A stretch of DNA of 64,000 nucleotides from assembly GCA_010909725.1 (NCBI GenBank), contig JAACMV010000017.1:620001-684000 (forward strand). The letters run 5' to 3'. The notes beneath the pieces are model-generated. The model had not been told where the DNA came from. It was given only the letters and a program-made list of their open reading frames with translations, and ran no database searches. Positions 1 to 10,722 of the stretch are shown here, in pieces. A program made the position numbers and the translations under genes. The DNA is from Picochlorum sp. 'celeri' (Eukaryota; Chlorophyta; Trebouxiophyceae). The first letter of the stretch is position 1. Every line of letters starts with the position of its first letter.

Positions 1-2189
1 GCCTTGGTGTGAAAGTGCTGCAGGATATGAAAGCATATATTGATGTCATCTCTAGAAATATACAGATAGAGGAGATTCGAAAGCTCAAGAATGTCGTGAT
101 GGACACGCTAGAGCGGCATGAGCCATGGGGTGGGCTGGTGCAGTCTCCCTCATTTCACACACAAAATAATACTGGCTGTTTGACGGGTCATATGGGATTG
201 AATGTGTTTTTAAACGATGACGACATGAATAGGAAGAAAAGCCCAGATGGACAACGTAAATTGTCGAATAGAGAGGCATTTCGTGATAGTTGGTTCAAAT
301 TGATGAAGGAGGCTGTGCGTCAGTCAACATCGCTGAGCGAGCTACAGCAACATGGGAAGATTGGTCATCATCATGTGCCTGAAGAACGCCATGGCGAAGC
401 TACTGTGCTCAAATTGCTTCAAGAAGAATCGTCTCGCCTTTTGAGAGGCCTGAGGCTCGATAATTATGAGGCATTTGCGGAACTCTTTGTTGCTGCTGTG
501 CTGCAGGCTGCAGCGACTGGTGAGGCGTTGATGGATGAAGAACTCACAGGAATCGCAAAGCAAAATGTGTCTCGATTCCAATCGTTGAATAAGAGATTTC
601 AGTTGCAGAATGACTCGAAAAAGCCTGGATTTGGAGGGCCAAGGAATGACTACCAGAATAGACAGTCAAAGGGAAGGGTCTCGTACATGTCAAAGAGGAC
701 ACAGGTTGATCAATCAGCAGAGCATGCTCTCAATGTTGCTGGAGAATTTACAAAAGCTCTACGCCCTTTTGTGTTGTTTTTGGAGGCGAGTGATAGTCAC
801 AGACTTGATATGAGTTTAATACGTGTCATGAGGGCCAAACTGGAACATCTTGTCCAGTGTTCCCCTGATGATGCGCCCACGTCTCTTGATAGCGGGGGTC
901 TTCTTGGTATTGATGAGATTTGTATTTCTACAACTGCGTTAGCTGGATTTTTGGGGTACCTGTCATTTACAAAGGGCGACAGTGTGGGAGTCCAGAGCAG
1001 GTGTTGTAATGGTGATTATGATGGCACGCATCACTTGGATGTCCTATATTATCTCAACTTGTGTTTGGAGTCTCCACCGCACGACTCGCGCCTTGGGATG
1101 CTATATAAGATTATGCCTTGGATATCCCGGTATTTGAAGTTTCTGTCGTGGAACAAGAAAGCAGCTGAATCATTGTACTTTCAGAGAGTTTTCTCAATAG
1201 TTGGAGGTATCAGAAGGCATCCCTATTTGCAGGCAAGAAGTCGTAGCTTTAGAGGTACCGCATGTCTTTCCTTACGATCTATTTTGGATGATCTTGCGTG
1301 GCAGTTTCAGCCGTATATGGAACGAGCAGACACACCTGGTGGACAGACAAAATCATGGGTGGATAGTATCCTCAGGGAAGATATTGTGTGGGCAAATGCA
1401 AACCTCGGCCGTCGCTATGTAGAGACGGCCTGTCCTGATCTGTCTTCTTTGGGGAAAATTTTCTCGAAAAAGAGTATAGGATCTCTTGATTCTACACAAG
1501 TACCGAGACGAGTGAGAAAGATTACACCCACAGCACCAAGCCAGGTGACCCAGACATCAACGGCTCTTGTAGGACAGAAGGAGACCACTACCACGCCCGT
1601 GTCGCACCAGCAAGTGTTGATAGAACTAGAAAAAGTATTTTTGGATCAATATAGTACGTCCACAAAGGTGACAGATATTAAATTGAGAGACTTTGTAGCC
1701 TGGTGCTCTGATGCCATTGCCCGCAAGGGTGTTGCTGCTGGTCTGGATCAGGCTGTCACATCATGCTGTGCAATCTTTGAGAATGAGATGAAGGAGCAAC
1801 TAGAACAGTATGCTGCATCATGTGTTATTTCTCAGACAAATAATGCCTCCAAGGGTAGAGTTGACAAGCAGAAACTTGAGGCTGTTTGCACATCAGCTGA
1901 TAACCTCTTCCGGTCAAAATTGTATGATACTGTGCGAGCTGCATCAATAAAGGCACTTCGAGATACGATACAGAAATGCTCTAAAAGCACTGTAGAGCTG
2001 CTGCTTCCAGACGCATGGGGCCCCTGCGTCAAAATGACGGCCGCAGCAATCATTGCCAGGCGAGCCGAAGCAGCTGGTGCAGGGCAGTGTTTGACAGAGC
2101 TCCCTCATCTGGCACAGACAAGAATCAGAAGCGCACTCGAAGGAATGACGTCAACTTACATGTCAAACTCCAAAAAAGAAAATTCATAA
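1..2189 (+). CDS. Codanin-1-like protein, 3' part of gene (5' end outside window)
   Basis: The frame is open from the first bases (CTT GGT GTG AAA...), so the gene begins upstream of the window. The visible part is about 729 residues without an intron. It resembles the C-terminal half of codanin-1: a block reading LAGFLGYLSF, then IMPWISRYLKFLSW followed by a YFQRVFSIVGGIR-like stretch, and near the end a helical segment (FVAWCSDAIARKG...) and LLPDAWGPCVKMTAAAIIARR, matching the order of codanin blocks as I remember them. Animal codanin-1 binds the histone chaperone ASF1 and holds it in the cytoplasm; whether the algal protein does so is inference. The first 300 residues seen here are poorly conserved. 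Its stop lies 11 bp from the stop of the convergent peptidase gene. The family call is made by eye and is moderate; the reading frame itself is secure. Confidence 0.6.
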   Translation, partial: LGVKVLQDMKAYIDVISRNIQIEEIRKLKNVVMDTLERHEPWGGLVQSPSFHTQNNTGCLTGHMGLNVFLNDDDMNRKKSPDGQRKLSNREAFRDSWFKLMKEAVRQSTSLSELQQHGKIGHHHVPEERHGEATVLKLLQEESSRLLRGLRLDNYEAFAELFVAAVLQAAATGEALMDEELTGIAKQNVSRFQSLNKRFQLQNDSKKPGFGGPRNDYQNRQSKGRVSYMSKRTQVDQSAEHALNVAGEFTKALRPFVLFLEASDSHRLDMSLIRVMRAKLEHLVQCSPDDAPTSLDSGGLLGIDEICISTTALAGFLGYLSFTKGDSVGVQSRCCNGDYDGTHHLDVLYYLNLCLESPPHDSRLGMLYKIMPWISRYLKFLSWNKKAAESLYFQRVFSIVGGIRRHPYLQARSRSFRGTACLSLRSILDDLAWQFQPYMERADTPGGQTKSWVDSILREDIVWANANLGRRYVETACPDLSSLGKIFSKKSIGSLDSTQVPRRVRKITPTAPSQVTQTSTALVGQKETTTTPVSHQQVLIELEKVFLDQYSTSTKVTDIKLRDFVAWCSDAIARKGVAAGLDQAVTSCCAIFENEMKEQLEQYAASCVISQTNNASKGRVDKQKLEAVCTSADNLFRSKLYDTVRAASIKALRDTIQKCSKSTVELLLPDAWGPCVKMTAAAIIARRAEAAGAGQCLTELPHLAQTRIRSALEGMTSTYMSNSKKENS

Positions 2190-2200
2190 TATACAGGGTA

Positions 2201-4618
2201 TCATGTAGCAGTACCATGTCTCAAAATGTCCATGTCCCTCAAGTATGCATGGAAATCAGGATAGTACCCCCCAGTCACCGTATCTGATGTCGACCCCTTC
2301 ACGCCCACTAGCCCTTTTGTTCCAGTATCACCGACCAAAAGATCCTCGACATACTGCTTTGCTGGTTTCGCCCCCCCGCAGGCTAGCATCCGCCTATGCA
2401 TCACATCAGTCGAGGGCATACCATGCTCTTCCAAACCATCCCAGACCTGTGAGGCAATGCAATTTGCAAACAGATAACTGTAATAATTTCCAGCATATCC
2501 TACAATATGTGAAAACCGCAACGGAGGATACGATTTACCTCCATACTGCTCCACACCGTGCTCCAACATAAAATGCTCCAGATCTTGTGCTGTCCCAAAA
2601 CCATCAGAGCCCACCCTCTCGCCATGCATGTACTGATCCAATAAGCACGTCTCGATTGTATTCTGCAACTTCAACGCCGCACAATGTTTCTTTTTGATAC
2701 TCAAGTTTCTCATCAGTTCAGTTGGAACAGATCCATGGCCTTTTCCAGAATGTTTGACCATTAATTCAAGTGCAACAGGGTGACTTGCAAACCTCTCAAA
2801 CACATGTGATGGCACTTCAATAATATCCTGCGGACCACGGGTCCCGGACAAATGCTGCAATCGTGTTCGAGATAAAATAGAGTGCATTGCATGACCAAAC
2901 TCGTGACACAGCGTCTCGAGATCACCAAAACTCAAATATCTATCAGAGGACAGATTTGCCACAAGAGCTGCCTTGGGCAACTGGTACATCCCATCACCCC
3001 TCTGCCGTCCACACTGGAGCGTAAACAAGGCCGCACCACCAAATTTCCCAGGTCTTTGGAATAGATCCATATATATTGTACCAAACTTTTCATCTGTGCG
3101 GGAATCATACGCACACACCTTGATTACTCCATCTGCCCACGATTCACCGGGCATCATGCTTCTCACCACCAACCTCACATTCATCACCTGCTCCATCAGC
3201 GCACTCATCCCAAGCAAAAAACCTGGAACGGTAACCATATCACCTAAACTCTGTAACGCTGTGATACATTCTTTCGGCAGCGTCTGCTGAATCCCCCAAT
3301 CCCTGTCCCATGGCTGAAGTACCTCATGCCCACCACCATGTCCCTGTTGATACAAGGACATTTTCCATGCCAACAGCCTCTCCTTTTCCTCTGCGATAGA
3401 CTCTTTCAACGCACTATTCACCTCCTTTAAAAACACATCAATTGCTTCTGGTGTATTCCCTAGACTGAATCCATCCAGTTGATATGCCGCAAACGACGAA
3501 TACCCCATAATATCAGCCACCTGCTGTCTCGCATGCAACAGATCCCTCGCAATCCCTGCATTCTCCCTTGGATACGATGCATAGGTCTTATACGCAGCTT
3601 TACGAACCTCTTCCACATCACAATGCCATAAAATACCATGACATGTTCTAGAATCCCCAGGCGCACGCAGTATACAATCCCCCAACATCCCATCCCTCTG
3701 AAACAACGCATCCAATCCCACCTTTGCATCACGCTGCACCAACCGACCAACCTCCTGCGAACACGCCCTCTCATCCACAATAATCTCTCCTATCTTTTTT
3801 GCATCTATTGTATTCTGCATATATGAATGCCCAGCGTTGTGAATACTGCCAATCAATTCGGTCATATCATCCTTCTCCTTCCCCTGCAGGTGCACTCCAA
3901 ATCTCTCAAAATCCCTTTTGAGCATCTCCCCCACATACATGTACTCGTCATTCTGTACGTCTTGATGGGCATGCGACATACGTGTATTATTATTATTATC
4001 ACCCCCACGCATGGTATCCAAGGCACGACATAAAGCACTGTACAAGCCCACATGGGTATTCAATTCCTGCACAAACCCTCCCAGCCGAACGCATGCCATA
4101 TGAGCTGCCTGCCTCCACACCTCCTCTCCATGCACATGCCGACAGAACTCGGCCGCGTCCATTGTCCGACACAATACATCCGATATCTCATCCAGCTTTC
4201 GCACCACATCCGGACCAGGATCCGACATGATGACATCATCAATCAAACCTCTACACGCCTCTTCTGTCCTCACAGCCAACCCTTCCCAATCACCTGCCTC
4301 ATGCACCCCAGCAACGCCGGCAAAGCAACCAACAGCTCGTTCAGAACCACCGCCATCATCATCTGCCCGTGTCCCATGATACCATGACGTGCCATTCCAG
4401 AGAGGTTGATGGAATGGCTTCTTGCTTTTTCCTTCAACAGCAGAACCAAAAAGAGACCGCACGGGTGTCACTGCATCGCAGCTGGTCTGTCCATGGCAAG
4501 ATGAATCAGAAATTCTACGAGGTACGTCATGAGGAGTCTCCAAGCCAATCAGATGCGTTGCTACCAGACGACGACACACTCGTATCTGACGACAACCGTT
4601 CAAAACCCGACCCAACAT
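2201..4618 (-). CDS. MIP: Mitochondrial intermediate peptidase, M3 (thimet-type) metallopeptidase
   Basis: An intron-free 805-residue protein starting at an ATG. The zinc-binding HEFGH motif (HExxH) sits near residues 572-576, followed by the conserved GTRGPQDIIEVPSH region carrying the downstream glutamate, and a C-terminal RFSHIVGYAGNYYSYLFA block typical of family M3. The N-terminus is basic and poor in acidic residues (MLGRVLNGCRQIRVCRRLVA), as expected for a mitochondrial presequence. Intermediate peptidases remove an octapeptide from matrix proteins after the main processing cut. Sequence around the active site is nearer to Oct1/MIPEP than to cytosolic thimet or plastid oligopeptidase A-like enzymes, and the length fits. 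The gene diverges from the IPUT1-like gene across 372 bp and converges on the codanin-like gene with 11 bp between stops. Confidence 0.9.
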   Translation of the reverse strand: MLGRVLNGCRQIRVCRRLVATHLIGLETPHDVPRRISDSSCHGQTSCDAVTPVRSLFGSAVEGKSKKPFHQPLWNGTSWYHGTRADDDGGGSERAVGCFAGVAGVHEAGDWEGLAVRTEEACRGLIDDVIMSDPGPDVVRKLDEISDVLCRTMDAAEFCRHVHGEEVWRQAAHMACVRLGGFVQELNTHVGLYSALCRALDTMRGGDNNNNTRMSHAHQDVQNDEYMYVGEMLKRDFERFGVHLQGKEKDDMTELIGSIHNAGHSYMQNTIDAKKIGEIIVDERACSQEVGRLVQRDAKVGLDALFQRDGMLGDCILRAPGDSRTCHGILWHCDVEEVRKAAYKTYASYPRENAGIARDLLHARQQVADIMGYSSFAAYQLDGFSLGNTPEAIDVFLKEVNSALKESIAEEKERLLAWKMSLYQQGHGGGHEVLQPWDRDWGIQQTLPKECITALQSLGDMVTVPGFLLGMSALMEQVMNVRLVVRSMMPGESWADGVIKVCAYDSRTDEKFGTIYMDLFQRPGKFGGAALFTLQCGRQRGDGMYQLPKAALVANLSSDRYLSFGDLETLCHEFGHAMHSILSRTRLQHLSGTRGPQDIIEVPSHVFERFASHPVALELMVKHSGKGHGSVPTELMRNLSIKKKHCAALKLQNTIETCLLDQYMHGERVGSDGFGTAQDLEHFMLEHGVEQYGGKSYPPLRFSHIVGYAGNYYSYLFANCIASQVWDGLEEHGMPSTDVMHRRMLACGGAKPAKQYVEDLLVGDTGTKGLVGVKGSTSDTVTGGYYPDFHAYLRDMDILRHGTAT

Positions 4619-4990
4619 TACAACGACAAGGTACTAGGCTCATATCATACGAATGACGGTATCAAATTATTGCTCATAGTTGATATTTAAGAAGAACCAT
4701 CGCAATCTGATTCCATACTTGCATGAACATGGGTCAAAAGCAACCCAAGATCTCTCTTCCAAGAAGTTAAGATCTGTCTAAATTAGGAATATTGAGGGCG
4801 CTCTGGTCAGACTCGTCCAACGATGGACACGTCATCACTATGCGTCGCATAATGCATCGCATAACCGCTATCTCGTCCGTTCGAGATACTCGAGGCACGT
4901 GTCTTTGTATACACATGTCACTTTGGATGAAAATACTAATGAATATTGTATGACGAGTAGAGCAGCACAGGTACAAGGATACTGTGGAGC
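4619..4990. promoter_or_regulatory. Divergent promoter region between MIP and IPUT1
   Basis: This 372 bp gap separates two start codons that face away from each other, so both promoters must lie here. I see no coding frame. It holds a perfect 6-bp inverted repeat, ATCTCG (4870-4875) and CGAGAT (4882-4887), with a 6-nt spacer. The GAGAT half-site recurs in other divergent gaps of the window. Confidence 0.5.
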
Positions 4991-6690
4991 ATGGGATCAC
5001 CCATGACGCCTGTTATTGCTGCTCAGCGGCGTGGGAAAAAAGATACAGAGGCAGAGCCACCACCGTGGGCATACGTGTCTCTCTTGTATGGAGATGAATT
5101 CCTTCTCGGACTTCGTGTGCGTTTTATTCGTGGTATTCTGACGATGCTGGTCTACTGACTGGATGAGAAGGATGACTGGTGCAGGTTTTGGGGCAGAGTC
5201 TACAAGCGAGCGGTTCACGGGCGGATCGCGTCGCGATTGTCGCGGGTCCGGTCCGATACGATACAATATCAATTTTAGAGCAGGATGGATGGAAGGTTCG
5301 GACGTCGGAGATTGTTCAGAATCCAGGAGATGTGTTTCCTCCCAAGTTTTCTGGAGTGTATACAAAGCTGAGGATATTTGGGGATACAACGTACGATCGC
5401 ATCGTCTTTCTCGATGCAGATACGATAGTTGTAGAAAATATTGATTCCTTGTTTCTATGCAATGGCTTCTGTGCTGTGCTGCGGCATTCAGAGCGGTTTA
5501 ACAGTGGCGTGATGGCAATACAGCCTGCTGCATTTGATGTCGATGATATGCTATCACATATCAAGGATATGCCATCGTATACGGGAGGCGATCAAGGTTT
5601 TTTGAATGAATATTTAAAAGGATTTGCAGAAGCACCAATGTTTTATCCCGAAAGGGGGATATTGCTGGACAGTAGTAAGAATACGACACATGGCAAGGTG
5701 ACCATGGGAAGGCTGCCAACACAGTACAATGCGGATCTGGGTCTGTTTGTGCTGAATAGAAATCGCTGGGCAATAGATACTGTACGTGTAATTCATTATA
5801 CATTGGGGCCTGTGAAGCCGTGGGCGTGGTGGAGTTATTGGGTGCTTGGTCATGATGCCATGGCCCCCTGGTTGGCATTTCGTCAGGCATTGCATCCCAG
5901 TGGGCCAGTGGCGTTGCCCATTCAGACACCATCTCGGAGTATTCAGCAACATAGTTTGATGACGGATCATAGGTATGATATGAGGGAATGGTATGTCTAT
6001 GGCATGTGTGTGGCATTGCTTGGCATGGGATATCGGCGCATGACTTCCCCCCAAGGAACACAGAAGAAGAAGAAGAGGAGCAAAAAGACGAGCAAAAAGA
6101 CCACCAAGACAGCAGCGCATAAGACTGCAATCCTTCTCCCCAGCACACTATGTATGGCGAATGATCAAGGTATCCATACACACAAGAGCAATAGAATGGG
6201 GATGTGCAATGGGATGTACCTTGCACTAACAGCATATGGATTGTTGAGCCTGGTTGTATCTGCTGCCATTGCATTTTACGCAACTCCTCAACAGCTCAGT
6301 CCATGGGCAGGATGTGCAGCCTTCTTTCTTCTATTCAGCCTGATGATACCATTGATCAACAACATATGCCTTGAGCATCTCCTCTGGTATGATGCTCCTG
6401 ACACTCATGATGGAGACAGCAGTGTACAGCTGTCTCCAGAAGGAGATTACTCACTCGTCATGCAAGAGAAGAGAAGCGCCACCGTTAAGGAAGACCATGG
6501 CAACAAGCACATCATACTCCTGTATGCTATGGCTGTGGCATTGTTTGTATATCCAGCATATGCATCAATCGTGTTGTTTGATACCATCTGGACTCGTGTC
6601 GTTGGAAGTCTTCTTCTCGAAGGACTCTCCGTCTTTCTATATCTCCACCTTGTCCTTCCAAGGATTGCCATCAGAATCAGCCATTCTTGA
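4991..6690 (+). CDS. IPUT1: Inositol phosphorylceramide glucuronosyltransferase-like GT8 enzyme (IPUT1/PGSIP type)
   Basis: Two exons, 4991-5116 and 5185-6690, flank a 68-bp intron (donor GTGCGT, acceptor GGTGCAG), giving 543 residues. Exon 1 supplies the start of the GT8 fold (YVSLLYGDEFLLGLR) and joins in phase to VLGQSLQASG. The metal-binding LDADTIV (DxD) motif lies near residue 112, followed by FNSGVMAIQP, GGDQGFLNEY and IHYTLGPVKPW, all standard for PGSIP-type GT8 enzymes. A lysine-rich linker (KKKKRSKKTSKKTTK) then leads into several hydrophobic segments, the GT8-plus-C-terminal-membrane layout of plant IPUT1, which adds glucuronic acid to inositol phosphorylceramide in the Golgi. An ordinary glycogenin would lack the membrane segments. 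Substrate specificity is inferred from this architecture. Confidence 0.85.
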
Positions 6691-6963
6691 CCATGAGCTG
6701 ATTATAGATTCAGCATTAGCCAATCCACCATGAATGGGCAACATGAGAAGCATCGTGAATGTTCATATAATCGCCAATGTGCGACATATGATTTAATTTA
6801 TTATTATAAATACGCATTAGACTCCATTGTCTCGATCAACGAGGTCAATTTTTTGGGATATTTGGTTGTTCCGTTCCTTGACTCGGTGATTCAACAGCTT
6901 TTCTCTCAAAGAGGCATTCCAGATCCCTGAGTGATTGATTATACCATATATATCCAGAATATA

Positions 6964-8733
6964 ATGCATTTGTCTGGTACATTGTCCCATCAGGGAAGGT
7001 ATGGAAGTCTGTGTGGTGTTGGAGCACGTGGCGAGAAACGCTCAGTCCTCTTGTCCAGACGTGATCGTGGATATACACACGTGCAATGCGCTGTTACTGC
7101 TCCAACAAAATCCAATGTTGGTAATGTGGAGGATGTTGGGCTGAAGGATGTGCCTCTTCGATCTTTGTTTCCAGAGGCACCGCCAGCGCCAGCGCCTGGG
7201 GCACCCAAACTCAAGGTGGCCATCGTGGGGAGTGGGCTTGCTGGTCTGTCGACGGCTGTCGAGTTGTTAGAGCAGGGTCATGAAGTGGATATTTACGAGA
7301 GCAGGCCTTGGATTGGAGGCAAGGTTGCGTCCTTCCAGGATAAAGATGGGAACCATATCGAGATGGGGTTGCATGTGTTCTTTGGATGCTATTTCAACTT
7401 GTTCCGTCTCATGGCAAAGTGCGGTGTGTTGGAGAACTTGTTGTTAAAAGAACACACACATACATTCTGCAATGCTGGTGGGGACGTACGCGAGTTGGAT
7501 TTCCGTTTCTTTATTGGTGACACAAAGATTGGGGCTCCATTCCATGGACTGAGAGCCTTCTTCACCACCCCACAGCTGTCTCCAGCTGATAAAGTAGCCA
7601 ACTCTCTTGCATTAGGTACCTCACCTATCGTACGATCGTTGTTCGATCCAGAAGGCGGGATGAGGGATGTGCGTGCATTGGATGATGTCTCCTTCTCTGA
7701 CTGGTTCAAGAGCCATGGTGGAAGTCAAGCATCTATCGACCGAATGTGGGATCCAATCGCATACGCATTGGGATTCCTTGATTGCAATGATATCTCGGCA
7801 CGATGCATGCTTTCAATTTTCCAATTCTTTGCCACAAAGACGGATGCATCTGCCCTGAGAATGTTGAATGGATCCCCAGCAGATCGCTTGTTAGCACCAA
7901 TCGCCGACTATATTACTCAAAAGGGAGGACGAATTCATACCAGATGGGGATGCAGGGAAGTCATGTATGAGACGGATGCGAATGGAAAGCCAACAGAAGT
8001 GTCTGGTCTTCGTCTCTCCAAGGCAGGTGAGGAGAAGATTGTCACAGCTGATGCATATGTAGCAGCCTTGGATGTACCAGGAGCAAAGAAATTGATCCCA
8101 CAAGAATGGAGATCTGATGCCTTTTTCGACAACATCTTCAAACTGGTTGGTGTTCCAGTCATTACAGTACAGCTCAGATATGATGGATGGGTGACTGAAA
8201 TGAAGGATATTGAGCTCTCAAGAAAGGTTGGAGCTGGCCAAGGATATGGTCTGAATAATTTATTATATAGCGCGGATGCCGATTTCTCATGCTTTGCAGA
8301 TCTCGCATTGACATCTCCTGTGGATTATTACAAAGAAGGAGAGGGTTCCCTGATGCAGTGTGTCCTCACCCCAGCAGACCCATACATGTCCAAGACAAAC
8401 GAAGACATTGCTGCCGAGGTTGACGCACAGGTCAGAAAACTCTTCCCATCATCACGAGGACTCACCATGACGTGGAGTTCCGTCGTCAAGATTGGACAGA
8501 GTCTGTACAGAGAAGCCCCAGGCATGGATCCATTCCGCCCAGACCAGAAAACCCCAGTACCAAACTTTTACCTCGCAGGAAGTTACACAAAGCAAGATTA
8601 TATCGACTCGATGGAAGGTGCCACCTTGTCTGGAAGACAATGCGCATATAAAATTGTCGACGATGTCCCATCATTAGCTGCTGCTGCCGCCGCCAAAAAG
8701 ACAACTGCTGCTGCTGCTGCTGCTTCCTCATAA
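6964..8733 (+). CDS. ZDS: Zeta-carotene desaturase, plastid carotenoid biosynthesis
   Basis: A single-exon enzyme of 589 residues from the ATG at 6964 (the frame is open 33 nt further upstream but only with GTG). A Ser/Arg/Gly-rich leader of about 70 residues looks like a plastid transit peptide with no secretory signal. The dinucleotide-binding motif [20 protein letters not shown] is followed by [33 protein letters not shown] and [15 protein letters not shown], which distinguish ZDS from phytoene desaturase. ZDS converts zeta-carotene via neurosporene to lycopene. The C-terminus ends in alanine runs encoded by GCT/GCC repeats. TGTAA at 8742-8746 lies 9 bp behind the stop. The stop is only 4 bp from that of the opposing gene, so the 3' UTRs must overlap. 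Confidence 0.96.
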   Translation: MHLSGTLSHQGRYGSLCGVGARGEKRSVLLSRRDRGYTHVQCAVTAPTKSNVGNVEDVGLKDVPLRSLFPEAPPAPAPGAPKLKVAIVGSGLAGLSTAVELLEQGHEVDIYESRPWIGGKVASFQDKDGNHIEMGLHVFFGCYFNLFRLMAKCGVLENLLLKEHTHTFCNAGGDVRELDFRFFIGDTKIGAPFHGLRAFFTTPQLSPADKVANSLALGTSPIVRSLFDPEGGMRDVRALDDVSFSDWFKSHGGSQASIDRMWDPIAYALGFLDCNDISARCMLSIFQFFATKTDASALRMLNGSPADRLLAPIADYITQKGGRIHTRWGCREVMYETDANGKPTEVSGLRLSKAGEEKIVTADAYVAALDVPGAKKLIPQEWRSDAFFDNIFKLVGVPVITVQLRYDGWVTEMKDIELSRKVGAGQGYGLNNLLYSADADFSCFADLALTSPVDYYKEGEGSLMQCVLTPADPYMSKTNEDIAAEVDAQVRKLFPSSRGLTMTWSSVVKIGQSLYREAPGMDPFRPDQKTPVPNFYLAGSYTKQDYIDSMEGATLSGRQCAYKIVDDVPSLAAAAAAKKTTAAAAAASS

Positions 8734-8737
8734 TGTT

Positions 8738-9544
8738 TCATTGTAATGTTTTTTTATTCTCATCATTATGCTCTTTGGTTGCCCCTTTGGTTCTACATCT
8801 CATGCGGATACCAATTCTTCTACACAACTTGTTCACCCACGTTGTACTCACAGTGAATGTTTTGTCATCTAGTTTATCTCCTTCACCCATGCGCCGAATC
8901 ACATCTTGTATCAGTGGCTTTAACGTTCGCGAACTCATGGCATCACCTGTAGCTGTTTTATTATCACCATTATTAGTTATGCCTGGTGTGTCATTCGTGA
9001 CACCAATGTTCTCAAACCGACTCAAGACAAAAGCCTCACATGCCTTGACAGTTTCAGGTTTCAGAGCTGGTGGCCTCCCAGCCCTTCTGCATCCACCGTC
9101 ATCTTTCCTCTTTATCCAACCACGCAGATTTGACTCGTTCAGATTTTGATAATAGCTTGGATACTCCACACCACTCGTAGACACCCTGTTCCTTCCAAAA
9201 TACCTCACAGTTGCTGCAAGAGGATTCTTCCGCCCCTTGTCTTTGAAACTCTGATACTTTTCCAAAAGCAGTCGCTTATCTTCAGTAGTCCATTTAATAT
9301 ATTTTTTCTTCCTCGTACCACTATTATTTTTATCATTGGCATCTTGATTCTCGACAATCGAGTCTGAAGAGTTTGTCAAGTCAACAACCTCAGTCACAGC
9401 GGAAGTAGTCTTCTTCTTTGGTCGACCTCGTTTCCTCGAGAGATCAATATACGATTTACTTGCAGTATTTTTAGGTTCTTTGCTGGCCTTTATAAGCATC
9501 TCAAGGCACCTCTCGGCCTCGCTTTTCCGTATGGAGTCGGTCAT
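8738..9544 (-). CDS. AT-hook protein with CENP-B/transposase-type helix-turn-helix, possibly transposon-derived
   Basis: A 268-residue protein from the ATG at 9544 (six upstream codons are open but begin with GTG). It is highly basic. An AT-hook-like KRGRPKKK lies near residue 38, an RRAGRPPAL segment near residue 160, and a C-terminal FTVSTTWVNKLCRRIGIRMR resembles the second helix-turn-helix of CENP-B and of pogo/Tc5-type transposases, where a GRxxAL motif normally precedes the HTH. The N-terminal half is Ser/Asn-rich. No DDE catalytic domain follows, since the frame stops after about 15 more residues and ZDS begins 4 bp on. It could be a domesticated DNA-binding remnant or an unrelated regulator. 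I do not recognise a named orthologue. Confidence 0.6.
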   Translation of the reverse strand: MTDSIRKSEAERCLEMLIKASKEPKNTASKSYIDLSRKRGRPKKKTTSAVTEVVDLTNSSDSIVENQDANDKNNSGTRKKKYIKWTTEDKRLLLEKYQSFKDKGRKNPLAATVRYFGRNRVSTSGVEYPSYYQNLNESNLRGWIKRKDDGGCRRAGRPPALKPETVKACEAFVLSRFENIGVTNDTPGITNNGDNKTATGDAMSSRTLKPLIQDVIRRMGEGDKLDDKTFTVSTTWVNKLCRRIGIRMRCRTKGATKEHNDENKKTLQ

Positions 9545-10474
9545 TGTAGAGTTGAGAAACACTCGTGCTCTTCTTCTACTCCCTACTACGTGGTGAGATT
9601 CGTATACTCAATTTTATATAGTTATTACATTAATAATACTTTCAAATTCAAGATATCCATCCTAACAGTAGTAGTGGCATACATGCAGTTGTCAACTGCC
9701 AGTTGTTGAACATTCAAATCCGCTCCCTGCTAGCAGGGAGCTAGCAGCGTTGCTTTGGCAGTACTAGTAGAGCAGAGTTCCATGATATCATGGATGATCG
9801 ATCATGTGAGTGTCCAATTTCAAACATTGAATCCACCCCTCACGCAAGGATTGCTTTGCAGCAATAATCAAATCAATCGCACACGCTCTGCCACCAGTCA
9901 TCAGTATGATGACTCGAATCCACCTAATTTTAATTTAATGACATGGAGAGTTGCTGCCCTTTGCTTCTTCTTCTTCTTCTTTCAGACTCTGGAACTGTGC
10001 ACAAAGACTACTAAAGAATACTTGAGTATTTTCAGCATTTTTTAATACTTTTCTAACCATTCGAGAAACCAAACATCACAGTCGTCTATTCCATGGTGCA
10101 AGCAGCAGACAAGCTAGTAAGCACATAACTCTGCAACACATTCATTCACAACATGTGAGTATCATCACTACATTCCCCATATTCTAGATTCTATCAAGAG
10201 ATACATGTGTGAGTGTAGTATATAAACCTATCAGATTAGCATGACAGTGTCTCAGCCTCGTGCGTGTCTTCTCCCCAAAAGAGAGGAAGAGAAAAACACA
10301 CTCAGCAGACCGTTGTGAGAAGTTGCAGTGTTTCATCATCGGTTCACCACCACCAATATCTCTTACTATCTCTTAAATATATAGTAGTCGTGCGACATGA
10401 CATACCGTATTATTATTATTGAGGAAACAGTGTTTCATCATCGAGTCATGCAGATGACAAGGCAATTGGTATCG
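9545..10474. other. 930-bp intergenic region, no supported gene
   Basis: The region lies between two minus-strand genes. It contains TA-rich stretches, a TATA-like GTATATAAACC near 10217, short trinucleotide runs (CTT near 9966, ATT near 10410) and a 16-bp direct repeat CAGTGTTTCATCATCG at 10326-10341 and 10428-10443. Open frames here are short and low-complexity. A non-coding RNA downstream of the TATA-like site is possible, but no known RNA family is recognisable. Confidence 0.4.
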
Positions 10475-10648
10475 CTACCGAGCTTCATACTGTACCACAC
10501 GACTTGTTCTCTTCTTATATAAAATTCTGTATCCACACTCTCTGCATCGAATCACATCTCCAGACCGAAGAGTATTCTCAGCTCCACAGTCGCCACAAAT
10601 GTACGCGACTGGCTGAACTGGCTGTGCCTGAAATGGCTGTTGCTGCAT
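10475..10648 (-). CDS. RPB12: RNA polymerase subunit Rpb12 (ABC10-alpha), shared by Pol I, II and III
   Basis: A 57-residue protein from the ATG at 10648 (an in-frame upstream extension has only TTG). A Gln/Pro-rich N-terminus ([12 protein letters not shown]) leads into the zinc ribbon [12 protein letters not shown]...[16 protein letters not shown], with the two CxxC pairs that bind zinc, and the conserved basic tail ending VVQYEAR. Size and motif order match Rpb12 throughout eukaryotes. It is a structural subunit near the polymerase assembly platform. It is easily missed because of its length, but it is one of the most secure calls in the window. It is tandem to the tryptophanyl-tRNA synthetase gene, 74 bp upstream of it in transcription order reversed. 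Confidence 0.95.
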   Translation of the reverse strand: MQQQPFQAQPVQPVAYICGDCGAENTLRSGDVIRCRECGYRILYKKRTSRVVQYEAR

Positions 10649-10722
10649 TTTTTTTAAATGCAATAATTGAATTCAATTACAATTATATATTTATATCTAA
10701 GTCAGATGAAAAGAAGAAGGAG

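Noticed and set aside
5561..6283. Minus-strand open frame of 240 codons
   Set aside because: It is a shadow of the conserved GT8 coding sequence. The composition is not protein-like and no motif is present.
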